Of a stretch of DNA of 42,016 nucleotides, positions 33,478 to 41,674 are shown in pieces. The translations under genes were made by a program, and so were the position numbers. The stretch is from Pseudomonadota bacterium (GTDB lineage: Bacteria > Pseudomonadota > Alphaproteobacteria > Acetobacterales > Acetobacteraceae): contig JAKADX010000038.1 of the NCBI GenBank assembly GCA_021818505.1, positions 1-42,016 of the forward strand, read 5' to 3'. Position 1 is the first letter of the stretch, and every line of letters begins with the position of its first letter. Below the pieces are notes generated by a model that did not search any database, had not been told where the DNA came from, and saw only the letters and a program-made list of their open reading frames with translations.

Positions 33478-34668
33478 ATGACGTCACGGAGCAGGATGCG
33501 GATTCTGGGTGGGGCCGCGGTGGCTGCGCTGGCGGTGGCCGGGTTGGCGTCCAGCGCATCCGCGGCAGGTGTGCCCGAGTGGTGCAAGAAGATCGCCAAC
33601 GGCCTGTATTGCGCGGAGCCCGAACCGACGCCGCCGCATTTCTGCGGCACGAAGCAGATATCGGTGGCGCTGGCCGACGGGTTCGCCGACAACGGCTGGC
33701 GCCAGCAGACCACCGCCGCCGGCATCAACGAAGCGAGCCGTTGCCCCAACATCACCAGTTGGACGCACACCGACGGTCAGGGCAACACGCAGAAGTCGAT
33801 CTCTGACATCGAGGGGCTCGCCGCGCGCGGCATCAATGCGATCGTGGTATTTCCCGATGCCGGGCCGGCGATGCTGCCGGCGATCCGCGATGCGTTCAAG
33901 CAGGGCAGCGCGGTCGTGCCGTACCGTGCCCGGGTCGGCGGCAAGGAGGGCAAGGACTACACCGCCTTCGTCGGCACCGACTTCAGGAACGATGGCGTGG
34001 TGTGGGGCGAATGGCTGGCGCAGGCGATGCACGGCAAGGGCACCGTCGCCTATCTCGGCGGACCGGCGGGCACCAGCGAGAGCACCGAGAAGTACGACGG
34101 CCTCATGCAGGCATTCAAGCCGTATCCCGACATCAAGTGGATCGGCATGAAGCCGTTCGAGGTCACCAACTGGGATCCCAGCGTGATGGCGAAGGTCATC
34201 GGCGCGCTGATCGCCAAGTATCCCAGGATCGACGGCATGGTGGCCGACCTGTCGGTGCCGATCCTGACGTCCGGCGCGTTCCCGCGCGCGAACCGGCCGC
34301 TGCCGCTGGTCGCCGGCGAGGACGCAAACGGCTTCGGCTGCACCTGGCAGAAGATGCACAAGGAAGACCCGAATGCGACGTTCCAGTTCATGACGACCAG
34401 CGCAGAGCAGTGGAACATCCGCCTTGCTATCCAGTGGGCGGTCGCGGCGGCGGCCGGCGGCAAGGTGGATCAGCCGCTGGTGATCACGGACACCAAGGGC
34501 GGCAAGCACGTCGTCGCCAACCCCGGCGACAAGATCGTCAGGAATTTCGTCATGGACGATTCGCTGAAGGGTGTCGTGTTCTGCGATCCACGCCTGCCGG
34601 AATCCGCCGGCAACGGCACCAGCCTGACCATCGAGCAGGTGCTGGGCGCGCTGAAGGGCGGGCTCTGA
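33478..34668 (+). CDS. CUT2-type ABC sugar-binding protein with several Cys
   Basis: Periplasmic binding protein of 396 residues (Peripla_BP_4/RbsB type). The Sec signal peptide (residues 1-29) is MTSRSRMRILGGAAVAALAV followed by SASA. QISVALADGFADNGWRQQTTAAG opens lobe one, and a GINAIVVFPDAGPA motif is typical of sugar binders. Six Cys (WCKK, YCAE, FCGT, RCPN, GCTW, FCDP) are unusual for this family and could form disulfides. A very strong ribosome binding site (GGGAGGAGG) precedes the ATG at 33478. A perfect 12-bp stem-loop follows the gene. Ligand unknown; shared regulation suggests the substrate of the operon at 25673-31775. Confidence 0.9.
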   Translation: MTSRSRMRILGGAAVAALAVAGLASSASAAGVPEWCKKIANGLYCAEPEPTPPHFCGTKQISVALADGFADNGWRQQTTAAGINEASRCPNITSWTHTDGQGNTQKSISDIEGLAARGINAIVVFPDAGPAMLPAIRDAFKQGSAVVPYRARVGGKEGKDYTAFVGTDFRNDGVVWGEWLAQAMHGKGTVAYLGGPAGTSESTEKYDGLMQAFKPYPDIKWIGMKPFEVTNWDPSVMAKVIGALIAKYPRIDGMVADLSVPILTSGAFPRANRPLPLVAGEDANGFGCTWQKMHKEDPNATFQFMTTSAEQWNIRLAIQWAVAAAAGGKVDQPLVITDTKGGKHVVANPGDKIVRNFVMDDSLKGVVFCDPRLPESAGNGTSLTIEQVLGALKGGL

Positions 34669-34689
34669 CCGCGCCGCGCTGAGGGCGAC

Positions 34690-34719
34690 CGGGCCGGAAC
34701 CGCAGCGGGTTCCGGCCCG
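34690..34719 (+). other. Strong stem-loop after binding-protein gene
   Basis: CGGGCCGGAACC (34690-34701) pairs perfectly with GGTTCCGGCCCG (34708-34719) around a 6-nt loop. It lies 21 bp after the binding-protein stop and before the fused ATPase-permease gene. No T-run follows, so it is more likely a decay barrier or partial attenuator than a full terminator. A similar structure follows the binding-protein gene of the other importer at 8953-8986. Confidence 0.7.
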
Positions 34720-34790
34720 CCTTCTCTGTGCGTGCGTGGGTCGTATGCGAGGACCCGTCGGCGCCAACGCAGAACGGAGCGACACTCGCC

Positions 34791-37331
34791 GTGACGAAAC
34801 TGTTGTCGGAGTCCGCGCGTATCGCTGGAAGCGAAACCGTTGCCCTGCAGTTGACCCATGTGTCGAAACGCTTCGCCGGCGTCGTCGCGGTCAAGGACGT
34901 GTCCTTCGCTGCCGTCGCCGGCGAGGTTCACGCGCTGCTGGGGGAAAATGGTGCCGGCAAGTCCACGTTGATGGGCATTGCATCGGGCGATCTGCGACCG
35001 GACGAAGGGACGATCGAGATACAGGGCGTCGCGATCGGCCGCCTGACCTCGGCGCAGGCGCAACGTCTGGGGCTGGCGATCGTCCACCAGCACCCCGCCG
35101 TGCTGCCCGATCTGACCGTTGCCGAGAACCTGGTGCTGGCGGTGCCGCGCGGCCTGCGTCAGGGCGGCGGGCGCGGGATGGACTGGGTGGCAAATCAGCT
35201 TGCCCGCGTCGGCTGCACCGTGCATCCCGCCACGCGGATGAGCGATGTCGGCATTGCCCAGCGCCAGCTCATCGAACTCGCGAAGGCGCTCGCGATCGAG
35301 CCGAAGGTGCTGGTGCTCGACGAGCCGACGGCGCCGCTGACGGCGGATCTGGTCGAGTTGCTGTTCGAGAAGATCCGGCTGGCCGCGGCGCGCGGCGCCG
35401 CCGTCATCTACATCTCCCACCGGCTGCAGGAAGTGCGACAGATCGCGCACCGCGTGACCGTCATGCGGGACGGCCAGGTCAGGGGCTCCGCGCCGATCGC
35501 GGAGATGTCGGACGAGGAGATGCTGCGCCTGATCGTGGGCCGGACGGTCACCAACGTGTTCCCGGCGAAGGGCGCGGGCGCGACGCCGGACAGCGGCGCG
35601 CTCGCGGTCCGGGCCTTGTCGGGCAGCGCGTTCCAGGACATCGGCCTGACAGCGCGCGGCGGTGAGATCGTCGGCATCGCCGGCATCACCGGCAACGGGC
35701 AAAGTGAACTGCTGCGCGCGCTTGCCGGCCTGCTTCCCGCCACCGGCGAGGTCAAGGTCGGCGATGCGCCGATGCGCCTGGGCGATCCGGAGGCCGCGCA
35801 CCAGGCCGGCATCGTCTTTCTTTCCTCGGACCGGCAAAAGGAAGGCCTGTTCATGAGCCTTTCGGTCCGCGAGAACGCAGCACTCGCGGCGTTGCCGCGA
35901 TTCGCGCGGTTCGGCGTCGTGCGCCGGCGCGTCGAGCAGCTCGAGGTCGAGGACCAGAGCGCGCGACTTTCCATCCGCACGCCGTCGATCGCGGCCAATG
36001 TCGCCAGCCTCTCGGGCGGCAATCAGCAGAAGGTCGTGCTCGCGCGGGCGCTGCTCGCGAATGCCTCGGTGGTGCTGGCGGAGGAGCCGACGGCCGGTGT
36101 CGATGTCGGCGCGCGCGCCGAGATCTACCGGATTCTTCGCAACGTCGCCGACGGCGGCACGCCGGTCGTCATCGTCTCCTCCGATACGGTGGAGCTGGAG
36201 GGCCTGTGCGATCGCGTCATCGTGCTCTCGCGCGGCCATCAGGTCGGCGAACTCGCGGGCGCGGACGTGACCGAGGAGAATATCGGACGGCTGATGGTCA
36301 CGGCGACCGCGCATCGAAAAACCGCAGCCGGCAGCGGCGCCGGTGCAAACGTGCGGGTTGGCTGGCGGGCGCGGCTGCGGCAGTTCGCCGCCGGCGACTA
36401 CGCGCCCAGCGTCGTTCTCGCGCTCATCATCCTGGCACTCGGCGCCGCCGCCGCCGACTACAACATCCGCTTCGTCTCGGCCTTCAACATCGAGAAGATC
36501 CTGTTGCTGACAACGGCGCTGGCGTTCGTCGGCCTGGGGCAGATGTGCGCGATCTTCACCGGCGGAATCGACGTCTCCGTGGGTCCGCTCGCCGGGCTGA
36601 CCGTGGTGATCGCGTCGTTCTTCCTGTTGGATGAAAGTCCGGGCTGGCTGATGGCCGTGGGTCTGCTGGCGATGTTCGCCGCCGGTGCCGCGATCGGGCT
36701 TGCCAATGGTCTGCTGATCCGCTTCGGAAACTTCACCGCGGTCGCCGCGACGCTGGGCGTGTACGTCGTCATCCAGGGATTCTCCGTGCTGTTGCGCCCG
36801 ATGCCGGGCGGCAGCATCAGCTCCGACGTGATCGCGGCGATCCAGACCGACGTACACGGCGTCCCGGTCGCTTTCATGGTCGCGGTGGTGCTGGCCGGCG
36901 CGCTGGAAGTGGCGCTGCGCTATACGCGCTGGGGACTGAGCCTGCGCGCGGTCGGATCGAATGAGGAGTCGGCGGCGCGGATCGGCGTGCGGACCAACCT
37001 GTCGGTCATCCTGGCCTTCGTCGCGTGCTGCGTGCTGACCGTGGTGGGCGGCGTGATGGTCACGGCGCAGCTTGGCATCGGCGATCCCAACCAGGGCATC
37101 GGCTATACGCTCAGCAGCATCGCGGCGGTCGTGCTGGGTGGCGCGAGTCTGGCCGGCGGACGCGGCGCCTTCATCGGCGTGCTGTTCGGCGCCGCGCTGA
37201 TCCAGGAGATCAACTCCGCCACGTCGTTCTTCGGGTTGTCGCAATCCTGGCAGTACTGGTTCATCGGCGGTCTGACGCTCGGCGCGGTCGCGATCTACTC
37301 CAACGCCCGGCGCGCGGCGGCGGCGGATTGA
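34791..37331 (+). CDS. Fused RbsA-type double ATPase and RbsC-type permease
   Basis: Protein of 846 residues combining three modules. ABC domain 1 (about 15-250) has Walker A GENGAGKST (51-59), VLVLDEPTAPL and ISHR, and a weak signature (DVGIAQRQ). ABC domain 2 (about 270-500) has a degenerate Walker A (GITGNGQSE) but a full LSGGNQQK and LAEEPTAGVD, which is normal for RbsA. The permease (about 530-845) has FVGLGQMCAIFTGGIDVSVG and IAAVVLGGASLAGGRG. I favour the GTG at 34791 with GGAG upstream; a GTG at 34728 is also open but overlaps no binding site. RbsA and RbsC are usually separate proteins, so this is a natural fusion. Confidence 0.88.
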   Translation: MTKLLSESARIAGSETVALQLTHVSKRFAGVVAVKDVSFAAVAGEVHALLGENGAGKSTLMGIASGDLRPDEGTIEIQGVAIGRLTSAQAQRLGLAIVHQHPAVLPDLTVAENLVLAVPRGLRQGGGRGMDWVANQLARVGCTVHPATRMSDVGIAQRQLIELAKALAIEPKVLVLDEPTAPLTADLVELLFEKIRLAAARGAAVIYISHRLQEVRQIAHRVTVMRDGQVRGSAPIAEMSDEEMLRLIVGRTVTNVFPAKGAGATPDSGALAVRALSGSAFQDIGLTARGGEIVGIAGITGNGQSELLRALAGLLPATGEVKVGDAPMRLGDPEAAHQAGIVFLSSDRQKEGLFMSLSVRENAALAALPRFARFGVVRRRVEQLEVEDQSARLSIRTPSIAANVASLSGGNQQKVVLARALLANASVVLAEEPTAGVDVGARAEIYRILRNVADGGTPVVIVSSDTVELEGLCDRVIVLSRGHQVGELAGADVTEENIGRLMVTATAHRKTAAGSGAGANVRVGWRARLRQFAAGDYAPSVVLALIILALGAAAADYNIRFVSAFNIEKILLLTTALAFVGLGQMCAIFTGGIDVSVGPLAGLTVVIASFFLLDESPGWLMAVGLLAMFAAGAAIGLANGLLIRFGNFTAVAATLGVYVVIQGFSVLLRPMPGGSISSDVIAAIQTDVHGVPVAFMVAVVLAGALEVALRYTRWGLSLRAVGSNEESAARIGVRTNLSVILAFVACCVLTVVGGVMVTAQLGIGDPNQGIGYTLSSIAAVVLGGASLAGGRGAFIGVLFGAALIQEINSATSFFGLSQSWQYWFIGGLTLGAVAIYSNARRAAAAD

Positions 37332-37352
37332 GAGGGTGGAGACCGCGGCGCG

Positions 37353-38066
37353 TCAGATGGCGAATTCCTCGGCGAAGCGGGGATAGACCTCGGTCACTTC
37401 ATGTCTGACCAGATCGCGGATTTCCGCGCGCAAGGCAGCGTCCGGCGCAGGCGTGGTCGGCACCTCGTCCGGTTCGGCATAGGCGAAGCCGGTCGCGTCG
37501 CGGATGCTTGCCGCTGTTTCGCCGGGATGCACGCTGCGTAGCGCGAACCGGCGCTCATCGCGGCGCCAGTCGAAGACGCATCTGCCGGTCACCAGCGCGA
37601 CCGGGCCGCCGGGACGATACACATGCGGCTCGCTCCAGCCGGGGGCGCTGATGAAATCGACCCTCGGCACCAGCGCGCGGCGGTCGTGCTCGATGCGGAA
37701 CAGGATCACGCGCGGCACCAGCATATAGAGATAGGGCGCGCCGAACGAGCCGGAGAACCGCACCTTCGGCCGCGCGTAATCGCCGAGGCCGAGCAGGTTG
37801 ATGTTGGCCTCCCCGTCGATCTGCGCGCCGGAGAGGAAGAACACGTCGATCCGCCCCTGGGCGGCGCAGTCGAACAGTTCCTGCGCGCCGTCGGTGAAGC
37901 GGTTGTTGCGGCGCGATCCCAGGACGGTCACGCGCATCCGCCCGCCGGAGCGTCGCCGCGCCAGCATCGCCGCGGCCATCGGGATCGGCGACAGCGCGCC
38001 GGTGGCGACGTGGCCCGCATCGCCGATCAGGCGGGCGATGGCGTCGATCAGGACCGCCGCGTCCAT
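37353..38066 (-). CDS. CoA-transferase-like beta subunit (GctB/IpdB type)
   Basis: Subunit of 237 residues of the family I CoA-transferase fold. VATGALSPIPMAAAMLARR, LSGAQIDGEANINLLGLGDYARPKVRFSGSFGAP and the RRALVPRVDFISAPGW region align with glutaconate CoA-transferase B and IpdB. The segment where the transferase catalytic Glu normally stands (FEAGG in GctB) reads VTVLGSRRNNRF, without an obvious Glu, as in IpdB-like hydrolases. The start is the ATG at 38066, overlapping the alpha subunit stop; GTG at 38069 is possible. It faces the importer operon tail to tail, 21 bp apart. The substrate is unknown. Confidence 0.83.
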   Translation of the reverse strand: MDAAVLIDAIARLIGDAGHVATGALSPIPMAAAMLARRRSGGRMRVTVLGSRRNNRFTDGAQELFDCAAQGRIDVFFLSGAQIDGEANINLLGLGDYARPKVRFSGSFGAPYLYMLVPRVILFRIEHDRRALVPRVDFISAPGWSEPHVYRPGGPVALVTGRCVFDWRRDERRFALRSVHPGETAASIRDATGFAYAEPDEVPTTPAPDAALRAEIRDLVRHEVTEVYPRFAEEFAI

Positions 38067-38857
38067 CACGCGGCGCCGGCGAGCTGATTCTGCGGGAACA
38101 GGGTGCCGGCGGCATAGCGGGCGAGGGCCGGGGCAGCGGGCGCGTATTCCTCATCGAGGCCGAGCGGCCAGGCGCCCCGCTCCGCGATCGCGACGGCATC
38201 GACGTAGAGTGCCGGCAGCGCGCCGGCCACGAGTTCCTCGCGGTCGAAGAAACACGTGTCCAGCACACGCTCCACCGTCACCAGCGTGCGTCGCGCGGCG
38301 TGCGCCATCACAGCCAGTTCGCGCCGTCGGCCGATCCAGACATTGCCCTCCCGGTCGGCGGCGGCGGCGTGGAACAGGGCGATGTCGGGGTAGAGCGCGG
38401 GCAGCAGCACGATCGGGTCGGGCGCGTCCGCGAACGGGTTCTGTGTCACCTTCCAATCGGCGCGGTGGCGCAACACGTCGCTGCCGATCAGACCGCGCAG
38501 CGGAATGAACGGCAGGCCCTTCTCGGCCGCGTTGAGCGCGGCGTGAATCGCCGGGCAGGTCGAATCGAGCATCCGGATCGTCCCCGCGCGCACCGCCGCG
38601 TTGAACGCGGGCGCGGTGCCGAACTCCCCGAGCGTGATGGCGGCGGCCTCGACGGTCGCGACGCAGCCGGCGGCGATCAGCATGTCGGTCTGGATGCCCG
38701 ATGTCGGCGCGGCCAGCACGTGCAGCCCCCGCACGCCGCGCCGCAGCAGCGTCCGCGTGGCGGCGACGGCGACGCCGCTGTACTCCGGCGGCACGACCAG
38801 CATGGCGCCGTCCGGGATGCGGGCGACCAGGTCAGGCAGCGATAGCGATTCGGTCAT
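38066..38857 (-). CDS. CoA-transferase-like alpha subunit (GctA/IpdA type)
   Basis: Subunit of 263 residues. LPDLVARIPDGAMLVVP, GLHVLAAPTSGIQTDMLIAAGCVATVEAA, LGEFGTAPAFNAAVRAG and AADREGNVWIG follow the alpha subunit of glutaconate CoA-transferase and its hydrolase relatives. The ATG at 38857 has GGAGG 8 nt upstream, which fixes the start; the frame stays open further upstream, but that part is low in family similarity. It forms a two-gene unit with the beta subunit. A CoA thioester of a ring-opened or branched acid would be a plausible substrate, by analogy with IpdAB. Confidence 0.83.
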   Translation of the reverse strand: MTESLSLPDLVARIPDGAMLVVPPEYSGVAVAATRTLLRRGVRGLHVLAAPTSGIQTDMLIAAGCVATVEAAAITLGEFGTAPAFNAAVRAGTIRMLDSTCPAIHAALNAAEKGLPFIPLRGLIGSDVLRHRADWKVTQNPFADAPDPIVLLPALYPDIALFHAAAADREGNVWIGRRRELAVMAHAARRTLVTVERVLDTCFFDREELVAGALPALYVDAVAIAERGAWPLGLDEEYAPAAPALARYAAGTLFPQNQLAGAA

Positions 38858-39057
38858 GGCGCGGCCTCCGACCCGGCGAGTATGCGATCGGTTCGTCGCC
38901 TCGGCCAGACCGGCGTGACGGCCGCGGCCCTGCGGCCTCGTCAGCGGTCGCACCTGCGCCGCGCCGATGCCAAAGAAAGAAGGACTAACAACAGGCGCCG
39001 ATGCGGCGCGCATCATGTCGATATCGGAACGAAATGGGCGCGCGTCGTACCGCTGCG

Positions 39058-39678
39058 CTAATCCCGATCCGGCGGGCCGCAGGTGCGCGGGGCCAGCCGC
39101 AGCGGCGCCACCGGCGCGGCCGCGGAGGGTGGCGGCGTGGCGGGCGGCGCCGCGGCCGGCGTCGGCCGGCCGGCGGTGATGCGTGCGGCGGGCGCGGCCG
39201 GTGCGGCCGGTGGGCCATTGCGCGCCGGCTTCAGCCCGGGCGGCGGTCGGACCCCAAGCATCCAGCAGAGCGAGCGGAGCGGGCGTCCGACCTGTGGGGC
39301 GGCGGCGATCAGGGCCTGCATGTCCGGCTGGGTGAGCAGGTGGCACAACTGCGAGGCGCCGCCGGCGGTGTCCGGCACCATCCGCACGAGCCAGGCGAAG
39401 CCATGCGGCAGAGGGCGCGGCCGGCAAGGCCGCGTCGGCCGCGCCGCCGGCAGTGCGGGACGCGGCCGGAGCACGGCCCGGCGCCGCAGCTTGCCTGCCT
39501 GGAGGCGGGCGGCGACGACGGCGCAGCGGTTGCCGATGCGGCGCAGCCGCCGCCAGATCAGGATGATCAGCGGCCCGGCCAGCCGCCGCCCGGCGATCTG
39601 GGCGGCCACGACCCGGCACAGCAGGTCGATGACGCTGGCGAGGCGGTCGGCCGAGGCGGGGGGAGCGGCTTGGGTCAC
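39058..39678 (-). CDS. Hypothetical Pro/Arg/Ala-rich protein
   Basis: Protein of about 206 residues. The first part has hydrophobic helices (VIDLLCRVVAAQIAGRRLAG, PLIILIWRRLRRIG). The centre has FAWLVRMVPDTAGGASQLCHLLTQPDM and a conserved-looking PLRSLCWMLGVRPP, and the C-terminus is a low-complexity Pro/Ala tail. From memory, similar proteins occur widely in Acetobacteraceae without a known role. The GTG at 39678 is a tentative start, as no clear ribosome binding site is present; an ATG at 39747 is the alternative. Opposite-strand frames overlap this region, but they lack the block-like segments. Function unknown. Confidence 0.5.
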   Translation of the reverse strand: MTQAAPPASADRLASVIDLLCRVVAAQIAGRRLAGPLIILIWRRLRRIGNRCAVVAARLQAGKLRRRAVLRPRPALPAARPTRPCRPRPLPHGFAWLVRMVPDTAGGASQLCHLLTQPDMQALIAAAPQVGRPLRSLCWMLGVRPPPGLKPARNGPPAAPAAPAARITAGRPTPAAAPPATPPPSAAAPVAPLRLAPRTCGPPDRD

Positions 39679-40070
39679 GACAGAGATACTAACGACACTG
39701 CACCGGGCTGGGCAAGTGCGATCTTGCGCCTGAGCGCGCCTGCGCAACGGCGTGCAGCAGTAGGTGTGGTGTCGAAATGACGGCCGTTCTGCATCTTGTT
39801 ATTCGTCCGTTCCGGCGTCGTCGAATCCGGCGCGGGAGCGCCGAATTCCGTGAACAGGGCGGCTCGCGGCGGCTTGATCGGACCGACCGCCGGATGATCG
39901 CGGCTTCCGGAACTGTTGACCATTGGTTGATGATGCGCGGCCTGGGCCGAAAACGCTGCGGAATGCGCCGATGGAGTATCCCGTAACGTCCTGAAAGACA
40001 ACGAATTGTTGCAGCCCCGCAGGACACCGATACCAGTGCCTCTGTATGACCTTGGTAATCCAAAATGGCT

Positions 40071-40099
40071 TTGACAGGCATCGCCTATCAGGCTAATAC
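40071..40099 (+). promoter_or_regulatory. Near-consensus sigma70 promoter of the repeat-protein gene
   Basis: TTGACA (40071-40076), a 17-nt spacer and TAATAC (40094-40099) are close to the sigma70 consensus. Transcription would start near 40106, about 30 nt before the ATG at 40136, and AAGGG gives a ribosome binding site. I see no gene in the rest of 39748-40135. Confidence 0.75.
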
Positions 40100-40135
40100 G
40101 GGGCTACAAAACTTCACTAGGCAAGGGTTCGCGAG

Positions 40136-41509
40136 ATGTCGGGACAAGGCACGGTTCTTTCGATTGGCAGCGCATCGGTCAGTGTCCCTTCGACGGCGCA
40201 TCTGACGGGCCTGCTGCTAGCCAACCTTCAGGCATCTCTGGGAACTGCTCACGCCGACACCGCGCCGGGAAGCCTCCACGGTACCACAACTGCGCCCGTT
40301 ACCCTTCCGGGTCCCACCGGCGGCGGAAACAACGCGCTGTTCATCCCGGACAGCGATGACGGCCTGATCAGCGTCCCGGGAGGATACCAGGCCGTCCTCT
40401 ACCAGGGTCAGGGTACGTTGACGGGTGGCACTTCGACCCAGGTGATCGTTGGCGATCTGAATTATTCTGGTGGCGCCGGCACGGTCGTCGCTGGTGTCAC
40501 GTCGGGCACGGTGAGCAGCCCGGCGGCGAGTTCCGTGATGGATACGACCGCGGGCGCCATGCTGAGCTTTGCGGGCGGCAGCAGTTCGGTGACCTCGGGC
40601 GCGGCTGGCCAGACGATTCAGTTGGACGGCGGGGCCAACATGGTCTGGCTGACCGACACGAGCGGCGGCGCCGCCGGGACCGTGTTCGCCAACGGTGCCG
40701 GCCAGCCGGGCGGCAACTGGGTCAGCATGGTCGGCGGCGCCTCGGGCGAGTTCCTGGGCGGCGGTTCCGTTGCCAGTTCGGTCTTTGGCGGTACCGGTTC
40801 GGACACCGTGATCGCCGGGTCCCAGGTGCTGTACACCGGCGGCGGCGGCAACAACCTGTTCGTGGGCGGCACGGGCATGAGCACCGTGTATGGCGCCGCG
40901 AACGAGACGATCTACAGCGGCGCCGGCGGCGGGGTGTACAGCCTGGCGGCCAACTCCTCGGACTTCGTCGTGGCGCATGGCGGTGCGGCAAGCTCCTCGA
41001 TGGCGGCCGACACCGTCATGCTGGGGTCGGGGACCGTCATGTCGGTGGTCTGGGGCAACTCCAACGAGAACATGGCCATCGGCGCGCCGACCAATGCCAC
41101 CGGCGCGCTGGTCGTGGCGTACGGCACCAACGACTCGATCGCGCTCGCCAACACGACCACCAGCGGCGTGATGAACAACGAAATCGTGATGTGGAACGCG
41201 AATTTCGGGCAAAGCGCGTTCACCGGCAACACCACGCTGACCGGCTCCGACGCGGGTCACGACATCTTCGTGATGTTCGGCAACCTGACGCAGTTCGGCA
41301 GCACGGCCGAGGCCGCGCACACCATCGTCATCAACAACTGGCAGTCCTCGGACCTGCTGAACCTCAGCGCCGGCTACAGCGCCGCCGACGTGCAGACCGC
41401 GCAGCAGGCGATCGCCGCCGGCAACACTCAGTTTACCCTGGCGGACGGCACGACGGTGCAGCTCAACGGCGCCGCCAAGCCGGGCGTCAACCAGATCTAT
41501 CACCAGTAA
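40136..41509 (+). CDS. Glycine-rich beta-roll repeat protein, probably secreted
   Basis: Protein of 457 residues rich in Gly, Ser, Thr, Asn and Val and low in Lys, Arg and Cys. The middle (about 120-330) is a series of short beta-strand/turn units such as VFGGTGSDTVIAGSQVLYTG and NNLFVGGTGMSTVYGAANET, close to RTX or hemolysin-type beta-rolls, though the nonapeptide GGxGxDxUx is degenerate. The C-terminal DIFVMFGNLTQFGS, VINNWQSSDLLNLS and QFTLADGTTVQLNG resemble type I secretion C-terminal domains. There is no Sec signal, which fits type I export. No secretion genes lie in the window. Surface adhesin or matrix role is inferred. Confidence 0.78.
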   Translation: MSGQGTVLSIGSASVSVPSTAHLTGLLLANLQASLGTAHADTAPGSLHGTTTAPVTLPGPTGGGNNALFIPDSDDGLISVPGGYQAVLYQGQGTLTGGTSTQVIVGDLNYSGGAGTVVAGVTSGTVSSPAASSVMDTTAGAMLSFAGGSSSVTSGAAGQTIQLDGGANMVWLTDTSGGAAGTVFANGAGQPGGNWVSMVGGASGEFLGGGSVASSVFGGTGSDTVIAGSQVLYTGGGGNNLFVGGTGMSTVYGAANETIYSGAGGGVYSLAANSSDFVVAHGGAASSSMAADTVMLGSGTVMSVVWGNSNENMAIGAPTNATGALVVAYGTNDSIALANTTTSGVMNNEIVMWNANFGQSAFTGNTTLTGSDAGHDIFVMFGNLTQFGSTAEAAHTIVINNWQSSDLLNLSAGYSAADVQTAQQAIAAGNTQFTLADGTTVQLNGAAKPGVNQIYHQ

Positions 41510-41516
41510 CCCGCAA

Positions 41517-41590
41517 GCCGGGGCACGACGCCCCGGCCCGATCCGGCCTTGCGATCCGACAGCCCGCGTCACCGCGGGCTGTCGGCGTTT
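41517..41590 (+). terminator. Terminator region with two hairpins after repeat-protein gene
   Basis: The first hairpin is GCCGGGGC (41517-41524) with GCCCCGGC (41530-41537). The second is a 13-bp stem, CCGACAGCCCGCG (41556-41568) with CGCGGGCTGTCGG (41573-41585) and a TCAC loop, followed by CGTTTT. The second fits an intrinsic terminator with a short T-tract. Confidence 0.75.
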
Positions 41591-41611
41591 TGGGCGTTTG
41601 CTCGCCCGCTG

Positions 41612-41640
41612 TTGTCCTGCGGCGGCGATTGCCCTTAGAT
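41612..41640 (+). promoter_or_regulatory. Candidate promoter of second SorC-type gene
   Basis: TTGTCC (41612-41617), a 17-nt spacer and TTAGAT (41635-41640) form a moderate sigma70-like promoter, 35 bp before the ATG at 41675. An AT-richer patch (AGATTGGGCAGATAATC) follows and could hold an operator. This is a weaker match than the promoter at 40071. Confidence 0.4.
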
Positions 41641-41674
41641 TGGGCAGATAATCGGAAACGCCCAGGACGAAGCC

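Noticed and set aside
34470-37244. A 924-residue open frame on the minus strand
   Set aside because: It lies opposite the fused ATPase-permease, whose motifs are complete. The translation is rich in Arg, His, Gln and Asp without domains, as expected for a GC-rich antisense frame.
39001-39780. Plus-strand frames opposite the hypothetical gene at 39058-39678
   Set aside because: They read as Arg/Gly/Ala repeats, while the minus strand has distinct hydrophobic and conserved-looking blocks. Confidence in the minus-strand gene is still moderate.
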